Positions 1 to 11,169 of a DNA stretch of 64,000 bases are shown piece after piece (within the stretch, counting starts at the first letter, position 1; every line of letters starts with the position of its first letter). The notes beneath the pieces were generated by a model, which was not told where the DNA came from, did not search any database, and worked only from the letters and a program-made list of their open reading frames with translations. The stretch spans positions 17,918,001-17,982,000 of the forward strand of contig CM019168.2 of the NCBI GenBank assembly GCA_009739505.2. The letters are read 5' to 3'. The position numbers and the translations under genes are program-made. This DNA comes from Apolygus lucorum. Its lineage: Eukaryota > Arthropoda > Insecta > Hemiptera > Miridae.

Positions 1-1560
1 GGTCCACTCAAAATTCACAGCATAGGTACCAACACGATGAATCGAGTTTACAACCGTTCTACTTCTTGAAGACGAGTCCACATTTCACGATCTGTCCTCA
101 AGTCTATTGAACATTAGACGATTATTGAACCAATATTGGGGATTAACGATGAAGAAGAAGAAGAAACACATTTTATTTAGATATATAACACATAACAGGC
201 TACAATAATCATGAGGTAAATATTACTACTTCATTCAAACAATTAGAATGTGATACAACTTTGTGTCATGAGGGGGGGGGGGTGGAAACGAGCCTAAATA
301 CTACCACCAATATTAGTACACATTGTCTTCAATTATTATTACTGTATTATTATTACTTTTCTTATTTATTATAACAAATCGTTTACTTTTGTTCACTATT
401 AATAGTATCCTCCATTATTGTTATTTGTTGGTGGTTGTTGTTGGTTTATCATAAGCATTTGTTCCGTGAAACCAATTAAACTCGGCTATGAGCTCCGCTC
501 GGTATTTTGATGCCCGGGATCCGAATCTTGGCAGTGCCGGCCAATCTCCCCCATCCAGCCGCCTTATCATTGCGGCCTGCTCCAGCACCGCTGCTCCAAG
601 GTAGCGTACCCTGAACTCCGCAAGAACTGGGTAGACTCCGAGGAACTGGGCATATCCTCTCGCACTCCCATGTTACAGAGTGAGCACAAGGTGCTGGGGT
701 CGTCTTGTTGATTGCATGGCTTGCTATTTAGGGAGAGAAGGGACCCTCGAAACCTCACCAGCCACCGAACTACCCATAAAGGATGTTCTTCCACATTTCC
801 GATTAAATTAACATTCTTTCAAATTAACGATAACAACACCCTGGCATCAAAGTTCAAATTTCGACGAAAACGTAGTAGAATGAAAAAAATCCCAAGTTTT
901 CTTTTCAAGTTCCCTGGTGAGTCACATTTGAGAAATGACGTTGTTAGCCACATCCTGTCGAAGCCAAGTCCGGTCCGGTCTTCCCCCGTGGATTATAATT
1001 TCAGCCGATCTGACCCTTCGCTTCGGATGGTCCTCGGATCTATTAGGGTCAGCCTCCGCAAACCTGATTGCCCCGTGGATATAAATAAGAACCACAAGCG
1101 CTGAACCTGGAAAATCCGAAGGATCGGAGTCTGGGAATCCCAAACTGGTGCAGTCGTTGACCGAATTTTCTCCCATTCAACTCCTCTAGAGTTCGAATCC
1201 TCATTAGTCCTATAGATGGTCGAAATATCAGGTATTCTGCAATTATTTAGAATCTCTACTGATTGTTAGTTCGCCAGTTTAGGTAAATGAGCCAATCAAC
1301 AACGTAGCGAACAAATATTTTCTTCAATGCTTGTCCAGATGTATTCCCCTAAGTACTCCTAACTTCTTTCTTAAAACAGAATCCCCAAACTATCGAATTA
1401 TTTCGCAAAACTAAAGAAAAACAAAGTTCTACCTCCAAAAATATTCAACAAAATAAATTTAAACATTAAGTTAACATAAAACATTAACATTAAGTTAAAA
1501 TTTAAACATCCGTAGTTGAATATATCTTATTGGATATATTCAATATATCCAATATATATA
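1..1560. other. No gene recognised; AT-rich flank
   Basis: Positions 300-420 are rich in ATT/TTA triplets and a run of 11 G lies at 272-282. Positions 480-1190 are less AT-rich and hold overlapping open frames on both strands (130 and 84 residues), with no domain, signal peptide or convincing splice signal. At 1470-1505 an ACATTAAGTTAA word recurs, and 1520-1570 is an AT-rich imperfect palindrome around GGATATATTCAATATATCC. Confidence 0.5.
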
Positions 1561-1569
1561 TCTTATTCA

Positions 1570-1962
1570 ATATGAAAATTTCACTGAAATCGGATGGAAA
1601 ATGTCGAAGTTATGGCCGTTACAAAGAATTCACGTTTGCGCATGCGCAGTCGCTTCTATCAGTCCGGGGATGATGATTTTCATAGGAGACCGTCTACACG
1701 CCAACCCGCACAATCCCTGAAAATTTCATAGAAATCGGACAATAACTTCGTATAGTTTTGCGCGTTACAAGGAATTCATGACAGACACACAGACAGACAG
1801 ACAGACAGACAGACACACAGACAGACAGACACGGAATGTAAATTTGTTCAGAAAGGTCTAAAACGCAAAACGCGAGTGAAAATTGTGATTTTGGAGAACT
1901 TTTTTTTTCATCCTTGAAAAGTGAAAACAAAGCTTCCGCTACCTTGGTAGACTCGGAAGCAA
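1570..1962 (-). repeat. Repeat-B copy 1, with CAGA microsatellite
   Basis: On the minus strand the unit starts with the shared phrase around CTACCAAGGTAGCGGAAGC, then a CGATTTCGATGAAATTTTCAG-like module and GGTTGGCGTGTAGA. The same phrases recur near 5.8-7.0, 22.1, 27.3 and 45.8 kb, which defines a dispersed family. The CAGA/TCTG tetranucleotide tract (1781-1831) sits at the same internal place as in other copies, so it belongs to the element. It abuts repeat-A on the right. No protein product is supported. Confidence 0.8.
1781..1831. repeat. (CAGA)n microsatellite
   Basis: About 50 bp of imperfect CAGA repeats, interrupted by CACA units, inside repeat-B copy 1. Other repeat-B copies have the complementary TCTG tract at the same internal position. 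Confidence 0.95.
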
Positions 1963-2309
1963 AAATGGTTGTTTACGTTTCAAGGTACGTAGAATCCAAA
2001 AATCGAATTTTTGATATAAAGGTATTGTTTTTTCCATCAATTTAAGATAGTATAGAATTTTTAGACATTTTTGAGACCACGCGGAGCCCTGTAGGACAAA
2101 CCGTTCGCACCCTACGAGAATTTAAGAGTTGGACGTACGATAAATCAGAAACACGAGTGTGAATCGCCGAAGAGGCCGAATCTCCGTTTAAATGTTAGCT
2201 GACAGAAATACGATCGATGTTTTTCTTCATGTTGGATGGTTGGTGGCTTTGCAGACGAGTGATCTATATAGAAAAATAATAAACCATTGTGTAATAATTT
2301 GCAGCGTTT
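1963..2309 (+). repeat. Repeat-A copy 1 (internally deleted)
   Basis: Shows the family phrases GTACGTAGAATCCAAAAATCG, GAGACCACGCGGAGC, GTAGGACAAACCGTTCG and the right terminus GTGTAATAATTTGCAGCGTT. The section between the head and the GATATAAAGG phrase is missing compared with fuller copies near 48 and 59 kb. A repeat-D half follows directly, so the right end is a sharp junction. Confidence 0.85.
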
Positions 2310-2478
2310 TCTTTGGCAATTATTGTTCGATTTTGATGATTCCAGCGGCAATATTTCAGTTTTTCAATTCTCAAGGGCCGTGCACTAACGAATTTCTACA
2401 ATCCCTATAAAATTTCCAATTCAAGTACAACTTTCTAACTTTTTGCCCCTTCGATTAGGCGACCGACTGAGGCCCCCG
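2310..2478 (+). repeat. Repeat-D half copy
   Basis: Matches the right arm of the inverted-repeat element at 60145-60576: CTTTGGCAATTATTGTTCG, GGCAATATTTCAG, GGGCCGTGCACTAA and the end phrase ACCGACTGAGGCCCCC. The opposite arm is absent here. Confidence 0.8.
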
Positions 2479-2922
2479 GTACAAATAAAACCAAGGTACA
2501 AATAAAACCTTCAGAAATATGAACAAATTCGTGACTTTTTTTCGTGTTTTACGAAATTTACAAGTCCTACTTTTTACGAATAAAACCCCAATCAACGAAA
2601 GAAAATCTAAAGCTAGATAGGTCAACATCTCAAAAATCACAACACGCGAATGCGAGTGGGTAACAATGTTACAACATAATATGTCATAGTATGTTACCTA
2701 CCTAAGCTGGAAATGAGTCCCGCCCAGTGGGTACCTAATCAATTAATAGGATTCAGGATAATGCAATTAACCATGACAATAATAATTATTATTAAAAAAT
2801 TAATTGTTCCTCGAGTAAGTGCCCACATGAACGTTGAATGTACTGTGTACTTATATACATTGAAAACTATAAGTCAGTTGCGTATAGTTTGAGAGTCTTC
2901 GTAACTTGCAAGTGAAATAAGA
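2479..2922. other. No gene recognised
   Basis: AT-rich DNA between the repeat-D half and the tRNA. A TTATATACATTG stretch about 70 bp upstream of the tRNA is TATA-like, but the tRNA gene has its own internal promoter. Confidence 0.4.
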
Positions 2923-2994
2923 AGCAGAGTGGCGCAGTGGAAGCGTGCTGGGCCCATAACCCAGAGGTCCGTGGATCGAAACCACGCTCTGCTA
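2923..2994 (+). tRNA. Initiator tRNA-Met (CAT anticodon)
   Basis: A 72-nt cytoplasmic initiator methionine tRNA. The acceptor strands AGCAGAG and CTCTGCT pair (2923-2929 with 2987-2993). The anticodon loop is CCATAAC on a stem with the GGGC/CCC pairs usual for initiators. The T arm is CGTGG-ATCGAAA-CCACG: the A-U-C-G-A-A-A loop, in place of T-psi-C, separates eukaryotic initiator from elongator tRNA. The sequence departs from vertebrate initiator tRNA mainly in compensated T-stem pairs. No intron. Both internal promoter boxes lie inside the gene and a T run follows. All stems pair, so it is probably functional. It starts protein synthesis by delivering Met to the start codon. Confidence 0.97.
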
Positions 2995-2999
2995 TATAA

Positions 3000-3008
3000 T
3001 TTTTTTTT
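3000..3008 (+). terminator. RNA polymerase III T-run terminator
   Basis: Nine consecutive T start six bases after the tRNA 3' end, a standard pol III stop signal. Confidence 0.9.
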
Positions 3009-3416
3009 CATCGTGTTCGTAGGAACATTCCCTCATACATTTAAATATCCAGGTAAATAGATTTTAATGTTAGTGAAAAGAGATTTAAAACAGATTGATT
3101 TCAATTTCTTTCAGTACCGAATGTAGAAAAACAATACTAAGTAGTACCTAGGCCCTACTAACTACTCGCCGAATCCCTAACTCGTTTAATCGAGCAAAAG
3201 AAGAAAATCATCAAAATTGTTTTATGTATATGTATTGTTTTGTCAAATTGTTTTATAATTATTATGATGTTGATCCAACTATGAAATAAAATTCCAATTC
3301 AGATTGATAGGGCATATAAATTGGTTGTAAATTCTTGAATACTTACGTTGACCACAGCACAGTTTGTTCTATTTGTAATGTGGCCTACCTAATACGAGCA
3401 TCTGAAAATTATAACC
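3009..3416. other. No gene recognised
   Basis: AT-rich single-copy-looking DNA between the tRNA terminator and the 222-bp palindrome. No open frame with recognisable content. Confidence 0.4.
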
Positions 3417-3428
3417 ACGATAATTTAG

Positions 3429-3650
3429 TACAATTATTATCTACGTACCGTATTGGAGAATCCGTCGTAACCAGCAAGTCGAGTACAGGAGGCGAGCGCT
3501 TTCGATGTAAAGACATCATCTTCAGGCCGTCGAGGGAGTACTCTCTCGACGGCCTGAAGATGATGTCTTTACATCGAAAGCGCTCGCTTCCTGTACTCGA
3601 CTTGCTGGTTACGAAGGATTCTCCAATACGGTACGTAGATAATAATTGTA
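3429..3650. repeat. 222-bp near-perfect palindrome (foldback)
   Basis: Two 111-bp arms meet with no spacer at 3539/3540 (CGAGGGAGTA|CTCTCTCG). The outer ends are TACAATTATTATC and its complement GATAATAATTGTA. Only a handful of mismatches are visible, for example GGCGAGCG against CGCTCGCT and CCGTCG against CTTCGT. ACGATAATTTAG occurs in direct orientation on both sides (3417-3428 and 3688-3699). Both strands translate to almost the same open frame, a by-product of the symmetry. Confidence 0.95.
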
Positions 3651-3699
3651 TTCTTATAACTAGCGGAACTAACCCCATTCATTTAATACGATAATTTAG

Positions 3700-4997
3700 G
3701 TTCGTGGTTAATTTAATATCTTCCACCTTACTTATCTAACAGTCTGCATTAAATTTCATCATTCAACATCTCTCAAGGCCACAGGGGACAAGTGTGCGAG
3801 TGAGATGGAAGTTTCCAACATTCTGTACAATTACCTACCTCAGCTGTCGGTTGGCCGATTTTCAATGATCCATCATTTAAAGCCAGATTCAGTGAAGGAA
3901 AAAAAATCCTTTTGAATTGGATTTTTATGAATCTATAACAAGAACATAAGAACATAATATGTTCTTGAATGCGAAAGCTTTAAATATTAACAGGTAAACG
4001 TATGGGCTACAAAATTGTTCATATTATGAAAAATATTGATTAGGTAGCCGAAGCGATGAAAAGAAGGTAACAAGAATGTTACCGTATGAAAATTTAAATC
4101 TTCAAAAACAATAATTACAGAAATGTTCACCTATAAATTCAGATTGAAGAAAAATTAATAACATTAGGAGGAAATTCATTAAAACTTTTGACCCACCACC
4201 AGCCCCATCTATGTTTTGAGAATTCACGCAGTCCACCGTAGCCTCAAACCCTGATGACCCCTAAAAAAGTGAGCGAAAAGTTGGCCGTTGATTGGAATCG
4301 TTGTTTGGGGTTTATTGATTCATTGTCACCATTTTTGATTCATTGTCGGTTAACGACAGAAAAATATAGGTAGCTTTCCAAATAGCCTAAGAATATTTGG
4401 AATACCTCGTTAGAAAATCCAAGTCATTCCGAGACACCCGTTAGAAGTTATCTCGAAATTGTGTTCGTATTGGTAGAAAAGGTCGAAGTCATCTTGAGTG
4501 GATGCAACATTTGATTAGTCAATAGCAATTCTTCACCCATCTTCACCCACTTCGAATTTCCCAAACTAGGGGTGAATTGAGACTGCTTTGTCATTCTGTT
4601 GCCAATCTTCGAATGAACGTGAAAAAGTACCTGCGACCTGCGCGGTGTCCTTTCAATGTCATGACATGACACCTTAATTTACCTTGCTGCTTATCGTTAT
4701 TTACCACGTCACCCGCCACTAGATAAACTCACTCTCAGGGGAAATCCATCAAATTCTAGTTCCTTAGGATGTATCGCCAATTTCAATAAAATGTATTCGA
4801 ACATCCTCTAAACCCTATAAAACTATATTATGTATAAAAACACTGAATAATCCAACTGTAAATTCCAAGTATGAGCGTTTTATTTTTTTTAAAATATGTA
4901 TATACTCGTAATTAGGTTTAAAAACTTTTTATGAGTAGGTAATAAGTTTGCGCATGCGCTTCGAGTAGGTACTTATGTGTGGGGCACGGCCCCACTT
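3700..4997. other. No gene recognised
   Basis: About 1.3 kb with no named repeat, RNA or coding exon. Short open frames on both strands show no motif. Confidence 0.4.
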
Positions 4998-5505
4998 ATT
5001 GTGGCCTCAATTAGTTATTCAAGGGTTCGAAAAGGGCTGAAATTTGATGGTTTAATAAAGGATGTCCTTCTTTATTTGTGAAATGAAAAAAATAGAGCGG
5101 TCCGATAATTAGGGAAGAAGGTGTTGGGGGCCAAAGTTGGGAGTTATTCGAAAACGGTAAACAGATTTTGAAATTGTATGTTAAAATACGCGTTGCTTCA
5201 TCGGCGGCAATTTTCTCACATTTCAAGGAGTTTCTATCCAATCGTCGGCGTTTTAAAACACTCAACATTTTCAACTCTTTTGTATAACCCCTTCGTACTC
5301 AACCACAACTATTTAACCCTTAATTCCAACTTCTAATTACCTCTTTGTATAAGCTCCCTACTTTGACACCTTACAACTCCTTCCCTAATTATCGGATCTC
5401 GCAATTTTTTAATCAATTCAAAGAAAAAGAAAGTCATCCTCCGTTAAACCGTCAAATTTCATCCCTTTACGAGCCCTTGAAGCACGAATTGACTCTCACT
5501 ACAAA
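4998..5505. repeat. Imperfect inverted-repeat element, about 0.5 kb
   Basis: Left arm about 5012-5155 and right arm about 5346-5488 are reverse complements at moderate identity. Shared phrases are TCAAGGG-TCG-AAAGGG, TGAAATTTGA-GGTTTAA and TCCGATAATTAGGGAAG, read in opposite directions. About 190 bp of unique sequence lies between. No transposase; it resembles an old non-autonomous foldback element. Confidence 0.75.
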
Positions 5506-5731
5506 CAGTTCCGGCTACCATGAATCCGGAAGAAATTAAGTTGAGATGAGACAATCCTGGACACATCCAGGAGACAATCACCAAAAATTAAATGCTTATC
5601 AAAACCTTTTAAAAACAGTTTTACCTCTTTAGAGGATCTATGGACATACAGATTGACAGACATGGAACTGTGTCCTGGAAGAATTACAAAGTCAAGGGCG
5701 AGAGGATTTTTTTTATTCACCTATCAAGATG

Positions 5732-7122
5732 AGAAAACGTCTGCCAAGTAGGTGTGGCACATAGCCTCTCCGTATCCACAACCCGATTGTAGAGATCAAT
5801 CTCTAAGTACCTTCCGCTACCCTCGTAGGGGACCACCTACACGCTAATCCGAACAATCCTGAGAAATTTCGTCGAAATAGGATGGAAATGTAGAAGTTAT
5901 GGCTGTTACGAGGAATTCACGTTTGCGCATGCGCAGCAATTACTATTAGTCTGGGGGAAATGATTTTCATAGGGGACCATCTACACGTCAATCTGTACAA
6001 TCCTAGAAAACGCCATCAAATTCGGATGAAATTGATTTTGGAGAACTTTTTTTTTTCAACCTTGGAAAGTGAAAAACAATGCTTCCGCTACCTTGGTAGA
6101 CTTGGATGCAAAATCCTTCAGCCACCCTTGGATAGAGCCAGAAAAAGTGGAAGACGACAGATGCAGTTATTGCACGAATGTTTCTGAAAAGAACCTGGCA
6201 AAGGGTAAGTTAGAAGATTTGACTAGAAAGACCTCGGATCTAGCTAAGCGAGTTTTGCATGGAATCCGGTCACCATTCCTCGAGAATCTAGGTTTCCTTC
6301 TTCGAAAAACATCTCGTTCCCAATCCAGATGTCTGTGACTCTACCAGCCATCGTACATTCAATGAGCTTTGTGGAGTAAGACGGTCAAACTCGTCAACAT
6401 TCCGTTTTCAAACGCTCTTGGTGGTTGACGGTGTACCTCCATATTCAAGAGTTTTCGTCAGAGGCCTGAAGCTCTTGACTTTTTGCTTCCGAGTCTACCA
6501 AGGTAGCGAAAGCTTTGTTTTCAATCTTCTAGGTTGAAGGAAAATTTTCTCCAAGATCGAAATCTCCACTCGCATATTACGTTTTAGACCTTCCCGAACA
6601 ATTTTGGTTCCGTGTCTGTGTGACTGTCTGTCACGAAATCCTTGCCACAGTCATAACTTCTACATTTTCCAACGGTTTCGATGAAAATTTCTGGGATTAT
6701 GCGTATTGGCGTTTAGATGGTCCTCTATGAAAATCATCACCCCCGGACTGATATTAGCCACTGCGAATGCGCTGACGTGAAATCCTTGCCACAGCCATAG
6801 CTTTTACAATTCTCATCCGATTTCCGTGAAATTATCAGGAATTGTGCGGGTTGGCGTGTAGATGTTCCCCTATCATGGCCCCCAATTGAAAGTGTTTTGT
6901 GCGAATACGCAAACGTGAACTCCTTGTATCAGCCACAATTTCCACATTTGCCAAGAATATTCAGAGATTATGCGGATTGGGGTGTAGATGGTCCCCTATG
7001 AGGGTAGTGGAAGGCACTTAGAGATTGATGTTTCGAGATTAACTATTATGCATCGGATTATCTATACAATCGGGTTATGGATACGAGGAAGCTATGTGCC
7101 ACACCCACTTGGCAGACTTTTT
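5732..7122. repeat. Composite foldback of two inverted repeat-B copies
   Basis: A minus-strand repeat-B (about 5808-6110) and a plus-strand repeat-B (about 6483-7015) face away from each other around a unique centre (6110-6483). Outside them a further matched pair extends the symmetry: GTCTGCCAAGT-GGTGTGGCACATAG at the left end and its complement at the right end (7093-7122). The outer edge phrase GGAAGCTAT...CTTGGCAGAC recurs near 23.08 kb, which suggests it is a true element edge. Frames inside are stop-ridden and no transposase is visible. Confidence 0.8.
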
Positions 7123-7738
7123 TCCTCTGAAATCGTGTGTGTTGTATTCAAGTTTCTATAAACTCAGAATCCCTGTGGCGTCGAAACACTTTGAAATCGT
7201 TGCAATCTTCATTAATGATGGGGTCTGGTTCACTGGTATTGAAACAATTTGTAGAATTATACAAAGCGCTGTTTTACTTTATGACGCAAGGAATTATAAA
7301 TACAATAATATCGCTTAATACTACATAATGTTAATCTACCTACGCATTAAAACCTGTATTATACGGACAACCTTCCAGCCTGTCAGACTGCATTCTATTC
7401 GACAGTAAACGTCATGATTATTCATGGTACTTATTGAGATCAATTTTAAAATCTTATATGGATATCATTGGAAGGTCAGTTGCTTGAATAGCACATAACC
7501 TTTATCAACCTGGGTAAACAACGTAATCACGTCAAACAGCCATTTTATGTTCCACTAGCATGGAATCTTACGCCCAATCGACACAACGACTAATTGCTAA
7601 GTCTCAAGGTAGGTCACTTTTAAAATCTACCGTCTTTCCTCAGTGGAGTTATTTATCAAATCACCTTTGAGGTAACGCCTGGTAGCTAACTATTTCAGTG
7701 GGTAAAACAAGCGCTAAATTTGTACAAAACTAAAAAAA
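7123..7738. other. No gene recognised
   Basis: Interval between two foldback elements. Short open frames without motifs. Confidence 0.4.
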
Positions 7739-7773
7739 AAAAAATTCAATTTATTATTGTCGTTTGGTACATG

Positions 7774-7803
7774 TTTCGGCAAATACAACGTTGCCTTCAT
7801 CAG
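7774..7803 (-). ncRNA. Hammerhead-like core motif, left arm
   Basis: On the minus strand CTGATGA (7803-7797) is followed by a 19-nt segment able to pair GGCAA with TTGCC, then GAAA (7777-7774). This is the order of the hammerhead ribozyme core: CUGANGA, stem II, GAAA. Stems I and III and the UH cleavage site cannot be drawn convincingly by eye, so activity is unproven. Confidence 0.35.
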
Positions 7804-8788
7804 CCTAAAAACAAATTTTATAATTCGATTAAATAAGTTATAAACTACAACTAGGTACATAAATTTAAAAGAACAAAAAATATATAATACATGTAAGTAT
7901 ATACACAATGTAGATTTTTATTCTACTGCATAGCAGCTTTGTCAATTTTTTATTACTGATAATTATTACTCTTTGCTCAACTGACCATAATAAAACGGTT
8001 TGGGGGTCATCCCTTGTGCTGCTGCTTTTTTCTTTTCATTGTTCGTTATGGAGCATACCGTTAAATTGTTAAATTTTTCTGATCCGTAACCCTACAACAA
8101 TTTCATATTTCATATTTATCAAAAAATTGTTGATGCTAATAATCATTTCATTGTATTTATGATCATAAAATTACTACCTACCAATGAAGAATGATTTTCC
8201 CCATTCTCTCCCTCTCTCTTCATTCCTTCACAGGCACGAACCTTCGAAGAAATGTATCCGAGGTATCTACTAACAGCTGAAATTATAGTTTAAACATATA
8301 GATGCATTTATGTGAGGAACGTACTTAATGGTTTTGCTTACAATTGAGTTGATTGAAATTGCTACTTACTTGATGAAATTAACAAAGATAACTGAGATAA
8401 TGGGGAAAATCATTCTTCATTGGTAGGTAGTAATTTCATGACCATAAATACAATGAAATGATTATTAGCATCAACTATTTTTTGATAATTATGAAATTGT
8501 TGTAGGGTTACGGATCAGAAAAATTTAACAAATTAACGGTATGCTCCATAACGAACAATGAAAAGAAAAAAAGCAACAGCACTAGGGATGATCCCCAAAC
8601 CGTTTTATTAAGGTCAGTTGAGCAAAGAGTAATTATAAGTAATAAAAAATTGACAAAGCTGCTATGCAGTAGAATAAAAATCTACATTGCGTATATACTT
8701 ACATGTATTATATATTTTTTGTTCTTTTAAATTTATGTACCTAGTTGTAGTTTATAACTTATTTAATGTAATTATAATTTTTTTTAGG

Positions 8789-8818
8789 CTGATGAGGGCA
8801 ACGTTGTATTTGCCGAAA
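8789..8818 (+). ncRNA. Hammerhead-like core motif, right arm
   Basis: Mirror copy of the left-arm motif: CTGATGA (8789-8795), GGGCAA...TTGCC (8796-8814), GAAA (8815-8818). Core residues and the stem II pairs are kept in both arms, although one base in the segment differs between arms (AGGC against GGGC). Closing stems are not established. Confidence 0.35.
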
Positions 8819-8849
8819 CATGTACCAAACGACAATAATAAATTGAATA

Positions 8850-10332
8850 TTATACTCTAAAAACTACATCGAAAACATGGTCACTCCATTCACCCATCAA
8901 CGGAAAAAAAAATGAGTTGGAGTTTGTGGGACTGCTTTCCCACTTCCATGTACATTTTTAAAGGAATTCAAGCTACAAAGGCCGACCTTTCCGAGTTATG
9001 CTTGACAATCATGAGAGACAATCGTTTGACGCATGAATAAATTATCTATTTATGTATTACTTGTTTTTTTGTTGTTGTTTTTATTATTGAATATTTTGAA
9101 TTTGCTTAAAATAATAATGATCATTGTTTTGAAATATCTTAATTGTTATGGCTTATACTATAATTGTTGTGCAATCCGATTTATGGGCAGCTCGCCAATT
9201 TTACTGTAATGAAGTGGTTGTTCTCTCTCTAAATTATTAACATTGTTCTGAAGATCATTTTAAAGTTCTATCGAAAAGATGCTTCAACTCTAACTGCACA
9301 CCCTACTATTACTTATCTTAGTTTGGTCTCATTCATTTATGACACAATTTCTTATTATCTTTTTGTTAGTGTGAGTGAAAGAAATTGAGTAATTAAATCT
9401 TGTATTTTGGTACTGAAAAACTGTGCAAAAAAATCTAGCATAATTGGGGTTTTCCCATGTATTTCAGTGTTATTGCGTGGAACGGGAAATGGGATCGTGC
9501 TTATTTACGATTCTATGAGTATTCAATTCCTGAGGTTACTTTGGATTTTACTGTTCCTATTCGCAGTTTTAAAACCACAAGGAACGAAGAATTGAGAATG
9601 TGATCGCCGAGGGATTTTTGATGTTTCCTGGAGGTCCCGACCCATAACTGGTTGTTAAAGGTCAAAAGTGCTATAAGTTAGTATTAGAAGTAACACGGAT
9701 GAGACCAAATCTCCATATAAAAGTGGATTCTTGGGACGTTTTGATCGATGAAGGCACTTCGAAAGGTTCCTAACAACAAACTTACGATAATAACGGTCAG
9801 TTTAGAATAAAGAATTTGTTCTCTCGTCCGTTTGAAACGATTTCGGAAATATAGCTACCTTGTTTCGAGATAAAGTCGTGGTACTAAAAGTACCTAAATT
9901 CTAAATTGGTCTGAGCTCAGTCGATAAGCCATCTGGTTATAGTGTGCTGTAATTATTAAGTGTTCACGTTGTCTACAATGAACGTATTTATCCACCAATT
10001 TATAGATAGATAGATAGATATCAGTGATTAGCATCATTTGCTTGCTTCCCTCCCTCCAAGTGGATGTATAGACTTGTTCAGTAGTTTTAACTTGTCGGTT
10101 GAGACTACTAGTCTTCAGGGACTGTATAAACATATTATGATGAATACAGGTTGAGCCGTTAAACAGCAATCAGGTTGGGCTGACAAAACAGTATTACAAA
10201 TTGGTGCGATTCTTCGAACTGTTATGAGTCATTGATGTGACAATCAGAACCTTTCAAAGCGTGTAGCAACGTTTTTCCACTAGGTATTTGCGGTTTGGCA
10301 TACCTTGCGGTTCAACTTACACGATTTTCACG
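8850..10332. other. No gene recognised
   Basis: About 1.5 kb without a nameable gene or repeat family. A short GATA run lies at 10006-10021. Confidence 0.4.
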
Positions 10333-10623
10333 TGTTCGTGACGACAACTTGTGCAACCTAGTTGTAAATTATGCCCGCCCGCATTATTTCCATCTAATCT
10401 TGTAAACCAACTGGGGCTGAAATATTGATTTGGGTTGAGAGATATTGCTTCAATCACATCGAGATTTGGGATGCTCGCTTTAAAAAATCGATGGAATAAA
10501 TGGAAACTTTACCATTTTGAACGTGAGTATAGGTTTCCTAATCTATGAATACGCTAGAAACAAAGTGGAGTTACTCATCCCACATGTTGAAATTTGAGGA
10601 TGAGAGAACTTCACCTTTTCAGA
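10333..10623 (+). repeat. Direct duplication, copy 1
   Basis: Matches 11170-11446 over about 280 bp in the same orientation. Shared phrases include TTCGTGACGACAACTT, GTTATGCCCGCCCGCATTAT (one base differs) and GGAGTTACTCATCCCACATG. Identity is high with several small indels. Unknown family. Confidence 0.9.
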
Positions 10624-10696
10624 ACCCTTCGATTAGCAAAAAGAACCACGAAAATCGGTTGAGAACTAAGGCCTGGGCACACGACACAAGATTTTG

Positions 10697-10737
<41 letters not shown>

Positions 10738-10800
10738 ATACACCTATGGTTTTTTTTTGCGGATTTGGATTCAGAATGGTCTAAAACGGATTACTGAAAA
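10624..10800 (+). repeat. Repeat-C terminal fragment with (CA)n
   Basis: Carries the end of repeat-C: AAGAACCACGAAAATCGGTT, GGCCTGGGCA, a CA microsatellite (10698-10732), CACCTATGG, GGATTTGGATTCAGAATGG and GGATTACTG. The same order occurs at 52.7-52.86 and 55.58-55.74 kb. Confidence 0.85.
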
Positions 10801-11169
10801 GTGGATGAAAGTGAACGGCAAGTTCTTGTCTTTAAGTAACAAGTCAGATATGAGTAAGTAGAAACAAATAATCGAAGGAGGAGTAATAGTTATTAAACTG
10901 AACGATGTTGAAAATGCTTGCATACGAGTCTGCAACACATTGGGACATTTTAATGTCAACCACTACAAAACAAGGTAGTGAAGTAAGGTTGTTAGTTCAT
11001 GTACCCAAGCATCAAAATAAGAAAACAGTTGATTGTTCTCTACGCAACACAGTGAGTCTATTTTATTTATTTATTGGTCGCGTGAGCAAGACTTGCTTAG
11101 TTTTCGTGACGATTTTTCAGTTTATGTGCCAAAGCAAAGACATGAAAATGTCAAAAATTCCGAAAAGTT

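Larger units (their letters stand above)
7744..8849. repeat. 1.1-kb foldback element with roughly 455-bp arms
   Basis: Left arm 7744-8206 and right arm 8399-8849 are reverse complements at high identity over their length, with small indels and substitutions. A 192-bp unshared loop (8207-8398) separates them. Both outer ends carry the same block, read outward: CTGATGA, a 19-nt stem-like segment, GAAAC, then ATGTACCAAACGACAATAAT. No reverse transcriptase or transposase is present, so it is non-autonomous or a rearranged pair of element ends. Confidence 0.93.

Noticed and set aside
712..1176. Overlapping frames of 130 (+) and 84 (-) residues
   Set aside because: Long frames on both strands of a GC-richer patch are mutually exclusive in practice. 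Neither has a domain or splice context.
1185..1205. GAGTTCGAATCCTC, a box B-like tRNA word
   Set aside because: No box A, acceptor stem or cloverleaf can be drawn around it.
2145..2351. Recurring peptide KRCKLLHNGLLFFY...PTIQHEEKHRS in several places
   Set aside because: It appears wherever the repeat-A right end occurs because the DNA is repeated. The frame is not kept open through whole copies.
3335..3694. Open frames of 119 (+) and 89 (-) residues with nearly the same protein
   Set aside because: Both are read across the 222-bp palindrome, so the same DNA is translated twice. No independent evidence of coding.
10545..10784. 79-residue frame with His-Thr repeats (and similar at 55507-55832)
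   Set aside because: Translation of CA microsatellites inside repeat-C.
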